Positions 50,066-58,838 of a stretch of 64,000 nucleotides of DNA are shown here, piece after piece. Origin of the DNA: Halotia branconii CENA392 (lineage in GTDB: Bacteria; Cyanobacteriota; Cyanobacteriia; Cyanobacteriales; Nostocaceae). Position 1 is the stretch's first letter. The number at the start of each line of letters is the position of its first letter. The translations under genes were made by a program, and so were the position numbers. The notes beneath the pieces were generated by a model. That model ran no database searches and was not told the DNA's origin. It saw nothing but the letters and a program-made list of their open reading frames with translations. The stretch lies in NCBI RefSeq assembly GCF_029953635.1, contig NZ_CP124543.1, positions 5,435,455-5,499,454 of the forward strand, in the 5' to 3' direction.

Positions 50066-51112
50066 TTAACTTAAGGCTGCATTCAAAACATCGCGGTGTA
50101 TCAAAGCACGATCTACTAAAACCTGAATTTGCTCAGAAGATAACGGATCACCGTTAGCATAATGCTCCATCCAAGTCAAACTAATTAAATTGGGGTCATC
50201 AGGTAAACTTGCCAAATCCCACCCCGGCATTTCCAAGTCTTCCATGAGACGATTGACTTTAGGATCGTAACTGAGAGCAAAGCAGCGACAGCCTTCCGCA
50301 GCCGCCATGATCAAACTGTGCAGGCGCATTCCAATTGCCATTTCAACGCCTTTGAACACACCTTTTAAAAGTTGCGGATCTGACAAAGATAAAATTCGAC
50401 TGACATCTCGAAGATGTGGTTGAATTGCTTCGGCAATACTTAAATCTTCACTTTTCTGAAATGGCAACAACAAAATAAAAGCCTGTGTAGCTTTTTGAAA
50501 ATCAACCAAAGCACGAGTGATATTTGCCAAACGTGCTTGCGTCAATTGGGGATGCGATCGCAATGTTACAGCTACTCTCGGAGCAGGTAAATCCCAAAGT
50601 CCTGGCACTGGTTGACTCTCCAATGCCCAAACCGGATCAGGTGCAAGGGTATAGGGAATTTGCCAATCAGTTAATAAACTAGCACTAGCGCGATCGCGGA
50701 CACTAACTTTGGTACAATTACTAAAGGTTTGCCGTGCCAAAACGCGAGTTTGCGATCGCACCAAAGGGCCAATACCTTGCGCCCAAGCCACAGTTTTTAG
50801 ATTCATTGCTTGAGCCAATGCCATCAGACCCCCATAATAAAATGGGCTAATAGTACTAGTAACATCTTGAATTAAACTGCCACCGCCCCAAATTAAAGCA
50901 TCACAAGAACGTAAAACTTGCAAAACAGCTAAGGGAGCCATCCGATTATAAGTTTCCACACCATAGCGATCGCGAGTTTCTTCTGGATTGCCAGAAAGCA
51001 CCACAGGCGTTACATGAGATGGTAGCATTTGCAAAAGCGTCGCCAATAAAGCTTCGTCACCACCATTACCTTTACCGTAATACCCAGACAATAACGCCCG
51101 CATCTTTGCCAT
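50066..51112 (-). CDS. csaB: Polysaccharide pyruvyl transferase CsaB
   Basis: Transfers pyruvate from phosphoenolpyruvate to cell-wall polysaccharide, making ketals that bind surface-layer proteins in other bacteria. 348 aa. N-terminal GYYGKGNGGDEALLATLLQM (phosphate-binding loop), LIWGGGSLIQDVTS, KTVAWAQGIGPL, KVSVRDRASASLL, the C-terminal MAIGMRLHSLIMAAAEGCRC and CFALSYDPKVNRLMEDL motifs are all present. Start ATG 51112, or ATG 51103 three codons on. Divergent from the small membrane-protein pair; transport into the wall and SLH proteins are not in the window. Confidence 0.93.
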   Translation of the reverse strand: MAKMRALLSGYYGKGNGGDEALLATLLQMLPSHVTPVVLSGNPEETRDRYGVETYNRMAPLAVLQVLRSCDALIWGGGSLIQDVTSTISPFYYGGLMALAQAMNLKTVAWAQGIGPLVRSQTRVLARQTFSNCTKVSVRDRASASLLTDWQIPYTLAPDPVWALESQPVPGLWDLPAPRVAVTLRSHPQLTQARLANITRALVDFQKATQAFILLLPFQKSEDLSIAEAIQPHLRDVSRILSLSDPQLLKGVFKGVEMAIGMRLHSLIMAAAEGCRCFALSYDPKVNRLMEDLEMPGWDLASLPDDPNLISLTWMEHYANGDPLSSEQIQVLVDRALIHRDVLNAALS

Positions 51113-51235
51113 TTCTGATTATTAACTTTTATTTATATAGTTAATGACATATCCGCCATCCTACCAACAAAAAATGAATTTTCTTATGGAAAGATAGGGA
51201 GACAACTGACCACTGACAACTAACAACTGACAAAT

Positions 51236-51583
51236 ATGCACGCCCTTTCGATTCCCACCTGGATTATTCATATTTCTAGCGTTATTGAGTGGATTGCCGC
51301 TATTTGGTTAATCTGGACTTACGGCGAACTAACTAATAACCGCGCTTGGTGGGGATTATCCCTTGCCATGTTACCAGCTTTAGTCAGCGCTATGTGTGCC
51401 TGTACTTGGCATTATTTCGACAATGCCGAATCTTTAGAATGGCTGGTAACGCTTCAAGCTAGCATGACTTTAGTTGGTAATTTTACGCTTTGGGCGGCGG
51501 CGTTTTTGATCTGGCGTTCCACCAAGTCGTTTAACCCTGCGAATAACCCTGTTGAGTCAAAACCTATTAAATCAGAGCAATGA
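51236..51583 (+). CDS. DUF2499 membrane protein
   Basis: 115 aa, three hydrophobic segments (WIIHISSVIEWIAAIWLIWT; WWGLSLAMLPALVSAMCACT; LQASMTLVGNFTLWAAAFLI). The order HALSIPTWIIHISSVIEWIA with AMCACTWHYFDNAESLEWLV is the DUF2499 pattern of cyanobacteria and plastids, linked by recollection to the ycf49 family. The stop overlaps the start of the next gene by 4 bases (ATGA at 51580-51583), so the two are co-translated and probably form one membrane complex. Function unknown. Confidence 0.9.
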   Translation: MHALSIPTWIIHISSVIEWIAAIWLIWTYGELTNNRAWWGLSLAMLPALVSAMCACTWHYFDNAESLEWLVTLQASMTLVGNFTLWAAAFLIWRSTKSFNPANNPVESKPIKSEQ

Positions 51584-51885
51584 TTTCTAAAGAAACCCTG
51601 TTTGCCCTTTCTTTATTTCCCTATTTGGGTTTCTTGTGGTTTCTCAGCCGCAGTCAGCAAATGCCACGTTTAGCGCTTTATGGATTTTACGGCACTCTGG
51701 TATTTGTTGGGATCACTATCCCGGCGGGAATTTATGCCCAAATCCATTATGGCGAGTCTTTAGCAAATGTAGATTGGCTCCACGGGGGTGCAGAAGTATT
51801 TTTGACGCTTTCTAACATTTTGGTTGTGTTGGGTTTTAGACAAGCTGTAAAGCAACTCAAAATGAAAGAGAACAGGGAAAGCTAG
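51580..51885 (+). CDS. DUF3593 membrane protein
   Basis: 101 aa with three membrane segments: LFALSLFPYLGFLWFLSRS, LYGFYGTLVFVGITIPAGIY and VFLTLSNILVVLGFRQAV. It carries the DUF3593 signature (FPYLGFLWFLSRS, GESLANVDWLHGGAEVFLTL). It is translationally coupled to the DUF2499 gene; the pair is conserved in cyanobacteria (recollection) and is likely to work together in a membrane, perhaps near the photosynthetic apparatus. No enzyme motif. Confidence 0.9.
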   Translation: MISKETLFALSLFPYLGFLWFLSRSQQMPRLALYGFYGTLVFVGITIPAGIYAQIHYGESLANVDWLHGGAEVFLTLSNILVVLGFRQAVKQLKMKENRES

Positions 51886-51987
51886 TAGTGTGTCAAGAAA
51901 TAATTAACGAATAGATTTGCTGTAAAGACGGCGATTTATCGCGTCTATCCAACTTTGAACGCATTCAGATAAGAGGGACTAAAGGAA

Positions 51988-52761
51988 ATGGATGTAATTC
52001 CGGCTATTGATTTATTAGGAGGTCGCTGTGTGCGACTATATCAGGGAGACTATGAGCGATCGCAAGTTTTTAGTGAAAACCCTGTGGACGTTGCCAAACA
52101 ATGGCTTGATCAAGGTGCTACTAGATTACACATAGTTGATTTAGATGGTGCAAAAGCAGGTAAAGTCGTAAACTTAGAAGCAATTGCAGCGATCGCTCAA
52201 GCAGTATCAGTACCCATTGAAATCGGTGGGGGATTGCGCGATCGCAATAGCGTACAGCAAGTATTTAACTTGGGCGTACAGTGGGCAATTCTCGGAACTA
52301 TTGCCGTAGAACAACCCCAGTTAGTACAAGAACTCTGCCAAGAATTTCCTAGCAAGATTATTATCGGCATTGATGCCCGTAATGGATTAGTGGCGACTCG
52401 TGGCTGGTTAGAAACCTCGGAAGTTTTAGCAACCCAGTTGGCCGTACAAATGCAAGAATTTGGTGCAGCCGCAATTATTTATACAGATATCCACAGAGAT
52501 GGTACTCTTTCAGGACCTAATTTAGCAGCTTTGCGAGAACTCGCTGGGGCAATTTCCATCCCCGTAATTGCTTCTGGTGGAGTTAGTTCTGTTACCGATT
52601 TATTGAGTCTGTTGGCATTAGAACCACAAGGTGTCACTGGTGTAATTGTCGGTCGTGCTTTGTATACTGGTGATATTTCCCTCACCGAAGCATTGCGAGC
52701 GATTGGCCCAGGACGGATTCAAGACATTCCACCAAATCTAGATTTTTCCGCCTTTGCTTAA
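51988..52761 (+). CDS. hisA: HisA, phosphoribosylformimino-AICAR phosphate isomerase
   Basis: Fourth step of histidine synthesis, an Amadori rearrangement on a (beta/alpha)8 barrel. 257 aa. Catalytic Asp8 in MDVIPAIDLLGGRCVRLYQG and Asp129-like in IYTDIHRDGTLSGPN, plus phosphate-binding PIEIGGGLRDRNSV and VIASGGVSSVTDL. All motifs are intact. ATG 51988 with AAAGGAA just upstream. The pathway partner in this window is hisD at 12.3 kb, but they are far apart and separately expressed. Confidence 0.96.
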   Translation: MDVIPAIDLLGGRCVRLYQGDYERSQVFSENPVDVAKQWLDQGATRLHIVDLDGAKAGKVVNLEAIAAIAQAVSVPIEIGGGLRDRNSVQQVFNLGVQWAILGTIAVEQPQLVQELCQEFPSKIIIGIDARNGLVATRGWLETSEVLATQLAVQMQEFGAAAIIYTDIHRDGTLSGPNLAALRELAGAISIPVIASGGVSSVTDLLSLLALEPQGVTGVIVGRALYTGDISLTEALRAIGPGRIQDIPPNLDFSAFA

Positions 52762-52931
52762 AGAACTGCCAAACACAGCGATACTGTGTAGTTCATTGCA
52801 TAAAATTTGATTGATTAACTCCTTGAGTTTGGACTAATCTGCATTTAGCAGGAATGAAGAGAAGGCAAAAGAAAGTTACCCAGCTTTGTTAGAGGCTGAG
52901 TTAAGTGGAATCGTTAAAAAAGAAGCAGAAA

Positions 52932-54248
52932 CTAAGCAGCAGTTAGATTAGCGTTCTTAAGTGATTCTTCGGTTTTAGGTTTTTTAGATGCGTGTTTTTT
53001 GACAGTGAGATAACGGGGACGTTGAGGTGGCTGATGCCCTTGGGCACGCCCAGGTGATAACCCTTGAGTTTTCGGGGGTTGAGCAGGAGTGCCAATAGTG
53101 GCTAAAATTAGAGGAAAGGCTTGTGCTACACGTCCTGGAGACAGTTTATCCTGAGTCGATTGCCAGGGCAAGGGGGAATCAATACAGGCAACTCTTGCGA
53201 ACCAGAGTTGCCAAGTTAGCAGGGGCATCAAGTCACTCCATCGCTCTGCGGCCCGAGTAGAACTCAATTGAGGCTGTGTCCAATATAACCTCTGCTTGGC
53301 AAATCGATACCAATGCTCTAAAGCAAAGCGGCATAGGTATTTTTGCCAGAGATTCTCTAATGGAGGCATTGTCTGACCCAACCAAGCTAGCCATAAAGGT
53401 TGAAACTTCCGATTACGTCCTACTGGTTGGAGTACCTCGACGCGAATGATTTCCATTGCCCGGTTTGGGGACTGAAGGAAATGAAATCCACTCCAACGCA
53501 TTACTTTCACTCGACCAACTTTCGGGTCTTCAACTTCCAGAGTTTCAGTTGCCTCTGGCCAAGTTTGGGGGTCATTGAGCTTAAACTTGTGACCATGTTT
53601 ACATGGTGCGCCTCGTCCTTTATAAGTACCGGGTGTACCCCATACACATCGGTTAGATGCTAAACGCAACAATAGGTCTGCGTTAATCTCCTCCGTGGCT
53701 TGGACAAATTTGGCGTTGCCGTAGCCTCGGTCATAAGCTGCAAGTGGTCTAGTGCCTAACTCACGGGTGACAAGTTTTAGTTGGAATGCGGCTTTACTCG
53801 TTGGCGTTTCAAAGGTGGTTATCCGTTCATGTTTCAACGGTAATGCCCAACTCCCATCCGCCTCTGGTATCCACGCTAACGTACTGTAACTTTGTCCGAT
53901 GCCTATGCTCCCCCCTCTATCCCCATGAAAAGTTCTTTCTTTTAGTGTCTTCGCTTCTGGTCTTGCCCAAAAGCTATGATCTCCTGCTAGAAATGGCTGT
54001 TCATCCGTCTCTACCTCCTGTACCAGTAGCTTCATCAGCAACATTTTCGGTGGACGACTATCATGTAGTGCTGCATAAATGCTCGACCATTGCCGTCGAA
54101 ATACTGGGCTTTGTGACAAGCTTACAAATGATGGGATACTCGGACTTGTCAATACTGCATCCATCAATTCAAATACTGCATCTTTGGCCTTCCCCAAACT
54201 ATCGTAGATACCTTGGCGGAATTTTTCTAGTTGTGTCAGGATCATCAC
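52932..54248 (-). CDS. DDE transposase (NF041680-like/IS701-related)
   Basis: 438-aa transposase of the RNase H/DDE type. Acidic residues are Asp90 in FLAGDHSFWARP, Asp173 in LAAYDRGYGNAKFVQ and Glu in FALEHWYRFAKQRLY. The region RTFHGDRGGSIGIGQSYSTL is typical of the group that I recall as NF041680 (IS701-like). The reading frame is full-length, so the element may be active or recent. I cannot find the terminal inverted repeats; a short palindrome GCAGTCAG/CTGACTGC at 54285-54308 is near the start side. Two ATG codons (54248, 54245) are possible starts. Confidence 0.85.
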   Translation of the reverse strand: MMILTQLEKFRQGIYDSLGKAKDAVFELMDAVLTSPSIPSFVSLSQSPVFRRQWSSIYAALHDSRPPKMLLMKLLVQEVETDEQPFLAGDHSFWARPEAKTLKERTFHGDRGGSIGIGQSYSTLAWIPEADGSWALPLKHERITTFETPTSKAAFQLKLVTRELGTRPLAAYDRGYGNAKFVQATEEINADLLLRLASNRCVWGTPGTYKGRGAPCKHGHKFKLNDPQTWPEATETLEVEDPKVGRVKVMRWSGFHFLQSPNRAMEIIRVEVLQPVGRNRKFQPLWLAWLGQTMPPLENLWQKYLCRFALEHWYRFAKQRLYWTQPQLSSTRAAERWSDLMPLLTWQLWFARVACIDSPLPWQSTQDKLSPGRVAQAFPLILATIGTPAQPPKTQGLSPGRAQGHQPPQRPRYLTVKKHASKKPKTEESLKNANLTAA

Positions 54249-54777
54249 GTCAATGATTTATTGATTACTTTCATTGACTTTACGGCAGTCAGTGTTACTG
54301 CTGACTGCTTTTCTCTAGCTTTTTAGTCCAAACTCCAGTAACTCATCAAAAGGCGATCGCGTTACCCACTTCTTCTCTTTCAGAGACGCTGACGCGAACA
54401 AAAAGTGTCCGTAATAGTACTTCGGCTACGCCCTTCTCCTGTCAAAGACGCTACGCATTAAGCGTAACTATGCCGCAGGCTTGACGACTGCGCTCAGCAA
54501 CCAATGCTCAGGCTAAACTCAGGACAAGCTCAGTAACCATCGCCCCGTCGCCGTCAGGTGTCAGTAGTCAGCGATGCACTGAGTTTCGACTACTTCGGGT
54601 TTGCCCTTCGACTACGTTCAGGCTAAACTCAACTACCGCTAACCGAAGTATAGTAAGTAGCAAAAATAACTGACTACTAATAGTCTGTCAACCCAAAAAT
54701 GACAGGTGGAGGCAGGCAGGGGGAGAAAAGAACTGGACTTTTTCACATTAACTTTGCAAAGTTGCTGTGACAGAGTA
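54249..54777. other. Gap with stacked dispersed repeats
   Basis: Holds the transposase promoter side, dispersed segments of the GCGTAACTATGCCGCAGGC type (about 54450-54495), repeat C copy 3 (54541-54590) and family B copy B4 (54681-54780). No gene is seen. Confidence 0.55.
54541..54590. repeat. Dispersed repeat C, copy 3
   Basis: CGCCCCGTCGCCGTCAGGTG through TCAGCGATGCACTGAG; matches 16711-16755 and 18431-18470. Confidence 0.8.
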
Positions 54778-54780
54778 CTA
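54681..54780. mobile_element. Family B miniature element, copy B4, at the argC stop
   Basis: 100 bp, TAGTCTGTCAACCC to TGTGACAGAGTACTA. The interior has ATGACAGGTGGAGGCAGGCA and AACTGGACTTTTTCACATTA but lacks most of the GCAGGGGAA core. Its last bases CTA (54778-54780) form the TAG stop of argC on the minus strand. Confidence 0.85.
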
Positions 54781-55836
54781 GGGATAAAATCCCAACTTGG
54801 GCAACCCTAAAGTCTCATCCCAGCCCATCATCAGGTTCAAACATTGAATTGCTTGACCTGCCTGTCCTTTAATCAGGTTATCAATTGCTGACATGACAAT
54901 CACTCGGCCAGTGCGGGGGTCAACTTCTAAGCCGATATAACAAAGATTGCTGCCATTAGCCCATTTGGTTTGGGGATAAACACCGCTATCACAAATTTTG
55001 ATCCAAGGACAGTTGCGGTAGAAGGCTGTATAAATTGTAATTAAGTCATCTCTGACTAATCCGGGATCGCGCAATGTGGCATATACAGTTGCCAAAATTC
55101 CCCGTACCATTGGGATCAGGTGGGGTGTAAATTGGATTGTGACTTCGTGACCTGCCAAATCACTGCAAATTTGCTCAATTTCTGGAGTATGACGGTGACG
55201 GGTAACGTTATGTGGAGTTAATGAGTTATCTGCTTCAGCTAGCAATAAGTTGACTTTCGCTTGCCGTCCGCCAGTAGATGTACCAGATTTGGCATCAACA
55301 ATGGCAGTTTCTGGCACAATTAAGCCTTGCTTAAAAAGTGGCGATAGTGCTAGTAAACTGGCAGTAGGATAGCAACCAGGACAACCAACAATTTGGGCTT
55401 CGGCAATGCGATCGCGATAAAGTTCTGGTAATCCATATACTGCTGTGGCCACAGTTGAGCGATCGCTTCTCTCTACACCATACCAAGTAGTATAAGTTGC
55501 CAAATTACTAAATCGATAATCTGCACTTAAATCCAGTACTTTACATCCTTTTTCCACCAGTATTGGGGCAGTTTGACAGGCCAGACCATCTGGTAAAGAA
55601 AGAAACACCACTTCACACCGATGAGCGATCATTTCTGGCTCTACAGTTTCTATTGGCAAGTTCACTGCATGAGCCAAATGCGGGTAGAGATCCCCAAAGG
55701 ATTTTCCAGCACTACTCTCACCGCCTAAATAAACTAGCTCGACTTCTGGATGTTCCATTAGTAACCGCACTAGCTGCACTCCGCCATAGCCTGACGCGCC
55801 AACAATCCCAACGGGTACGCGTCTAAAATTGCCCAT
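54778..55836 (-). CDS. argC: N-acetyl-gamma-glutamyl-phosphate reductase
   Basis: Third step of arginine synthesis, NADPH-dependent reduction of acetylglutamyl phosphate. 352 aa. NADP loop VGIVGASGYGGVQLVRLL near the start, GGESSAGKSFGDLYPHLAHA, catalytic Cys in AQIVGCPGCYPTASLLALS, AKSGTSTGGRQAK and NVTRHRHTPEIEQICSDLAG with the active His, C-terminal DETLGLPKLGFYP. The TAG stop belongs to the end of family B element B4, so the natural stop may have been replaced or duplicated by the insertion. Length is normal. Start ATG 55836. Confidence 0.96.
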   Translation of the reverse strand: MGNFRRVPVGIVGASGYGGVQLVRLLMEHPEVELVYLGGESSAGKSFGDLYPHLAHAVNLPIETVEPEMIAHRCEVVFLSLPDGLACQTAPILVEKGCKVLDLSADYRFSNLATYTTWYGVERSDRSTVATAVYGLPELYRDRIAEAQIVGCPGCYPTASLLALSPLFKQGLIVPETAIVDAKSGTSTGGRQAKVNLLLAEADNSLTPHNVTRHRHTPEIEQICSDLAGHEVTIQFTPHLIPMVRGILATVYATLRDPGLVRDDLITIYTAFYRNCPWIKICDSGVYPQTKWANGSNLCYIGLEVDPRTGRVIVMSAIDNLIKGQAGQAIQCLNLMMGWDETLGLPKLGFYP

Positions 55837-56099
55837 GATTATGAAATCCTTATCCGCTGTTGGTTAAATTCGTTACTAGTCATCAACTTATCCACTACTA
55901 GAAGCAAGGCGTAAAAAACACTATCTCAACAAGCCAAAGTTTTAGCTCTACACTTGGGTCGCAGCAAGATTCACACTTTCACTGTCGTTGCATTGTAGTA
56001 CTAAACCCCAATTTTAGCGGCAGAAATTTTGCCATGTTATCAAATCATTGCTAGTCTACTTCTCTGCCATATAAACGAGCTACAATCTAAAAGGAGAAA

Positions 56100-57941
56100 T
56101 TGTTAAAAAAATTTACTTTTGGTAGCTGGAAATCCTCTGTGTCAAAGTCTAAGCCTACACGGCAGTCTGATACTACTCCCCTCAACAAGGAAGATTCTAT
56201 TAAGTCTCCCTCGGAAAAAACCTCCACAGGAACAGATTCTCTAATCGGGGAAAACATTGATAGTGCTGCCTCTTCAACCCCAGCCTTTGAATTTGATTCG
56301 ATTGATGCTGCTTTGGCTGATTTAAAAGCAGGTCGCGTCGTTGTGGTAGTAGACGACGAAAATAGAGAAAACGAAGGCGATTTAATTTGTGCTGCTCAAT
56401 TTGCTACACCTGACATGATTAACTTTATGGCAGTGGAAGCACGAGGGCTAATTTGTCTAGCGATGATGGGCGATCGTTTGGATGAATTAGACTTACCATT
56501 AATGGTCAGCAACATTACAGATACTAACCAAACTGCTTTTACTGTTAGTATTGATGCCGGGCCACAATTAGGTGTGACTACAGGTATCTCAGCAGAAGAC
56601 CGCGCCCGTACTATCCAAGTTGCTCTCAACCCAGGCACAAAACCGACAGACTTACGTCGTCCTGGGCATATTTTTCCCATTCGAGCCAAAGAAGGAGGCG
56701 TACTCAAACGAGCAGGACATACAGAAGCAGCTGTGGACTTAGCTCGATTGGCCGGGCTATATCCATCTGGGGTAATTTGTGAAATTCAAAACCCTGATGG
56801 TTCAATGGCGCGCTTGCAGCAGTTATTTGATTATGCAAGACATCACAATTTAAAAATTATCAGTATTGCCGATTTGATCAGTTATCGCCTCAAGCACGAT
56901 CGCTTAGTGTATCGTGAGGTTGTTACTAAATTGCCTAGTCAGTTCGGTCAATTTGAAATTTACGCCTATCGTCACACATTAGATAACACTGAACATGTTG
57001 CCATTGTCAAGGGCGATCCGGCTCACTTTAAAGATGAGCCAGTGATGGTGAGGATGCATTCAGAATGTTTAACTGGTGATGCTTTAGGTTCTTTACGCTG
57101 CGACTGTCGAATGCAGTTACAAGCAGCGCTAAAAATGATTGAGACTGCCGGTCAAGGTGTAGTGGTTTACCTCCGGCAAGAAGGACGAGGCATCGGTTTA
57201 ATTAACAAGTTAAAAGCCTATTCCTTGCAAGATATGGGACTAGATACAGTAGAAGCGAATGAACGCTTAGGATTTCCCGCCGATTTGCGAGATTACGGCA
57301 TGGGAGCGCAAATGTTGATGGATTTGGGCGTTAAAAAGATTCGTCTGATTACTAATAACCCCCGCAAAATCGCCGGAGTCAAAGGTTATGGCTTAGAAGT
57401 AGTTGATCGCGTACCATTGTTAATTGAGTCAAATGACTACAATTCTTATTACTTAGCCACAAAAGCGAAAAAGCTGGGTCACATGCTGTTACAGACTTAT
57501 CTGGTGACAGTGGCAATTAATTGGCAAGATGACCCAGAAGCAGTAACAGAACGCTATGAACGTTTAGAAAAATTGCGGCATTTAGCAAAAAACCATCATT
57601 TATTGTTGCAAGAAGAAGCGCGTCCTTTGGGTCTGGCTTTATTTGATGAGCCATCCTTAACAGTGCATTTAGGTTTTGATCAACCAAAAGTTGCTGCTTG
57701 TGATTGGTATCGCCAAAGTGGTCATCCTTACTTACAAGCAATATTCCAAATTTTGGATCATCTCGCAACTGTACCTTACATTCAGAAACTAGAATTTCTA
57801 ATTTCTCCTGGTAATGATCCCTTAACTAATTTGCAAGTTCAACTAGATCGGCAGACAATACCGAAAGGTCAATTGCCTTCTTCTTTAAATGGTAGTCTGG
57901 AAACGCAGAAAATTTATAGTTTGAGTCGGGAACTGGGGTAA
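56100..57941 (+). CDS. ribBA: RibBA, DHBP synthase/GTP cyclohydrolase II
   Basis: Bifunctional enzyme for both entry steps of riboflavin synthesis. 613 aa, longer than the usual 400. Residues 1-65 are a polar extension. RibB: VVVVDDENRENEGDLICAAQ, DRARTIQVALNP, RPGHIFPIRAKEGGVLKRAG. RibA: MVRMHSECLTGDALGSLRCD with the zinc cysteines, VVYLRQEGRGIGLINKLKAY and NNPRKIAGVKGYGLEVVDRV. After residue 465 comes a cyanobacterial C-terminal extension of about 150 residues of unknown role (RLEKLRHLAKNHHLLLQEEA). Starts at TTG 56100 with AAGGAG just three bases upstream, a tight spacing, and no better start in frame before residue 14. Confidence 0.95.
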   Translation: MLKKFTFGSWKSSVSKSKPTRQSDTTPLNKEDSIKSPSEKTSTGTDSLIGENIDSAASSTPAFEFDSIDAALADLKAGRVVVVVDDENRENEGDLICAAQFATPDMINFMAVEARGLICLAMMGDRLDELDLPLMVSNITDTNQTAFTVSIDAGPQLGVTTGISAEDRARTIQVALNPGTKPTDLRRPGHIFPIRAKEGGVLKRAGHTEAAVDLARLAGLYPSGVICEIQNPDGSMARLQQLFDYARHHNLKIISIADLISYRLKHDRLVYREVVTKLPSQFGQFEIYAYRHTLDNTEHVAIVKGDPAHFKDEPVMVRMHSECLTGDALGSLRCDCRMQLQAALKMIETAGQGVVVYLRQEGRGIGLINKLKAYSLQDMGLDTVEANERLGFPADLRDYGMGAQMLMDLGVKKIRLITNNPRKIAGVKGYGLEVVDRVPLLIESNDYNSYYLATKAKKLGHMLLQTYLVTVAINWQDDPEAVTERYERLEKLRHLAKNHHLLLQEEARPLGLALFDEPSLTVHLGFDQPKVAACDWYRQSGHPYLQAIFQILDHLATVPYIQKLEFLISPGNDPLTNLQVQLDRQTIPKGQLPSSLNGSLETQKIYSLSRELG

Positions 57942-58028
57942 TTGGGTTGGTTTAGAACTCCTAAATTAAGAGTTATTTTGCGTAATTCCTGATTCGGTAA
58001 CATGGAAATACTTTACAGGTGAAAAGCT

Positions 58029-58838
58029 ATGTTAGAAACTACTCTAGCTACACCAGATATTCAACTCCCTCCTACCCAAGCACAATTGCCATTCGATGAC
58101 GGTATCCCGATGGAAAGCGCCAGGCATAAAGCCCAGATGGACTTGCTAATTAATGGCTTAATTCCCTGGTTGGAACAACGAGAAGATGGGTATGTAGGCG
58201 GCAATATGTTTGTCTACTACAGTTTGGCGCAGGTGCGAAACAAAGATTTTAAAGGGCCAGACTTTTTTGCTGTGCTGGGAGTCCCAAAAGGAGAACGTCG
58301 CAGTTGGGTAGTTTGGGAAGAAGAAAAAGCGCCAGATGTAGTCATTGAGTTATTGTCTGATAGTACTGCTGCCGTAGATAAGAATGAAAAAAAGCTGATT
58401 TATCAAAATCAAATGCGCGTACCTGAATATTTTTGGTATGACCCCTTTAACCCTGATAATTTCGCTGGTTTTGCGATTCAGCAAAGCGAATATCAACCAA
58501 TTGCAGCAAATACTCAAAATCAGTTAGTCAGTAAATCTTTAGGGTTAGCATTGCAGCTTTGGCAAGGAAATTATCAAGGTATTGATGCAACTTGGTTACG
58601 CTGGGCTAACTTGAGAGGGGAAGTATTACCCACGCCTGAAGAAAAACAAAACCAGCGTGCCGAACAAGAACGCCAGCGCGCTGAGCAAGAACGCCAGCGC
58701 GCCGAACAAGAACGCCAGCGCGCAGATCAGGCAGAGTCACAATTACTACAAACTGCCCGTAATTTACTTAAGACTGGGATGACAGTAGAACAAGTAACTA
58801 AGTTGACAGGTTTGTCTGCATCTGCAATAGAAAAATAG
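58029..58838 (+). CDS. Uma2-family (DUF820) putative endonuclease
   Basis: 269 aa. Uma2 PD-(D/E)XK-like domain at about residues 30-190: LVYYSLAQVRNKDFKGPDFF-type Asp, then KAPDVVIELLSDSTAAVDKN and KLIYQNQMRVPEYFWYDPF. Next is a charged coiled coil of three RAEQERQ heptads (21-bp DNA units), then a small helical end TVEQVTKLTGLSASAIEK that looks like a helix-turn-helix as in Rpn/DUF4351 relatives. Uma2 genes are multi-copy in cyanobacteria and have no proven function. It follows ribBA by 88 bp in the same direction. Confidence 0.88.
   Translation: MLETTLATPDIQLPPTQAQLPFDDGIPMESARHKAQMDLLINGLIPWLEQREDGYVGGNMFVYYSLAQVRNKDFKGPDFFAVLGVPKGERRSWVVWEEEKAPDVVIELLSDSTAAVDKNEKKLIYQNQMRVPEYFWYDPFNPDNFAGFAIQQSEYQPIAANTQNQLVSKSLGLALQLWQGNYQGIDATWLRWANLRGEVLPTPEEKQNQRAEQERQRAEQERQRAEQERQRADQAESQLLQTARNLLKTGMTVEQVTKLTGLSASAIEK

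Noticed and set aside
52849..52951. Remnant of a gene ending ALLEAELSGIVKKEAETKQQ next to the transposase
   Set aside because: The frame has no start and its end overlaps the coding end of the transposase; possibly the tail of a gene interrupted by the IS, but too short to call.
54285..54308. GCAGTCAG/CTGACTGC palindrome as an end of the transposase element
   Set aside because: No matching sequence is found on the other side near 52900-52950, so IS ends cannot be set.
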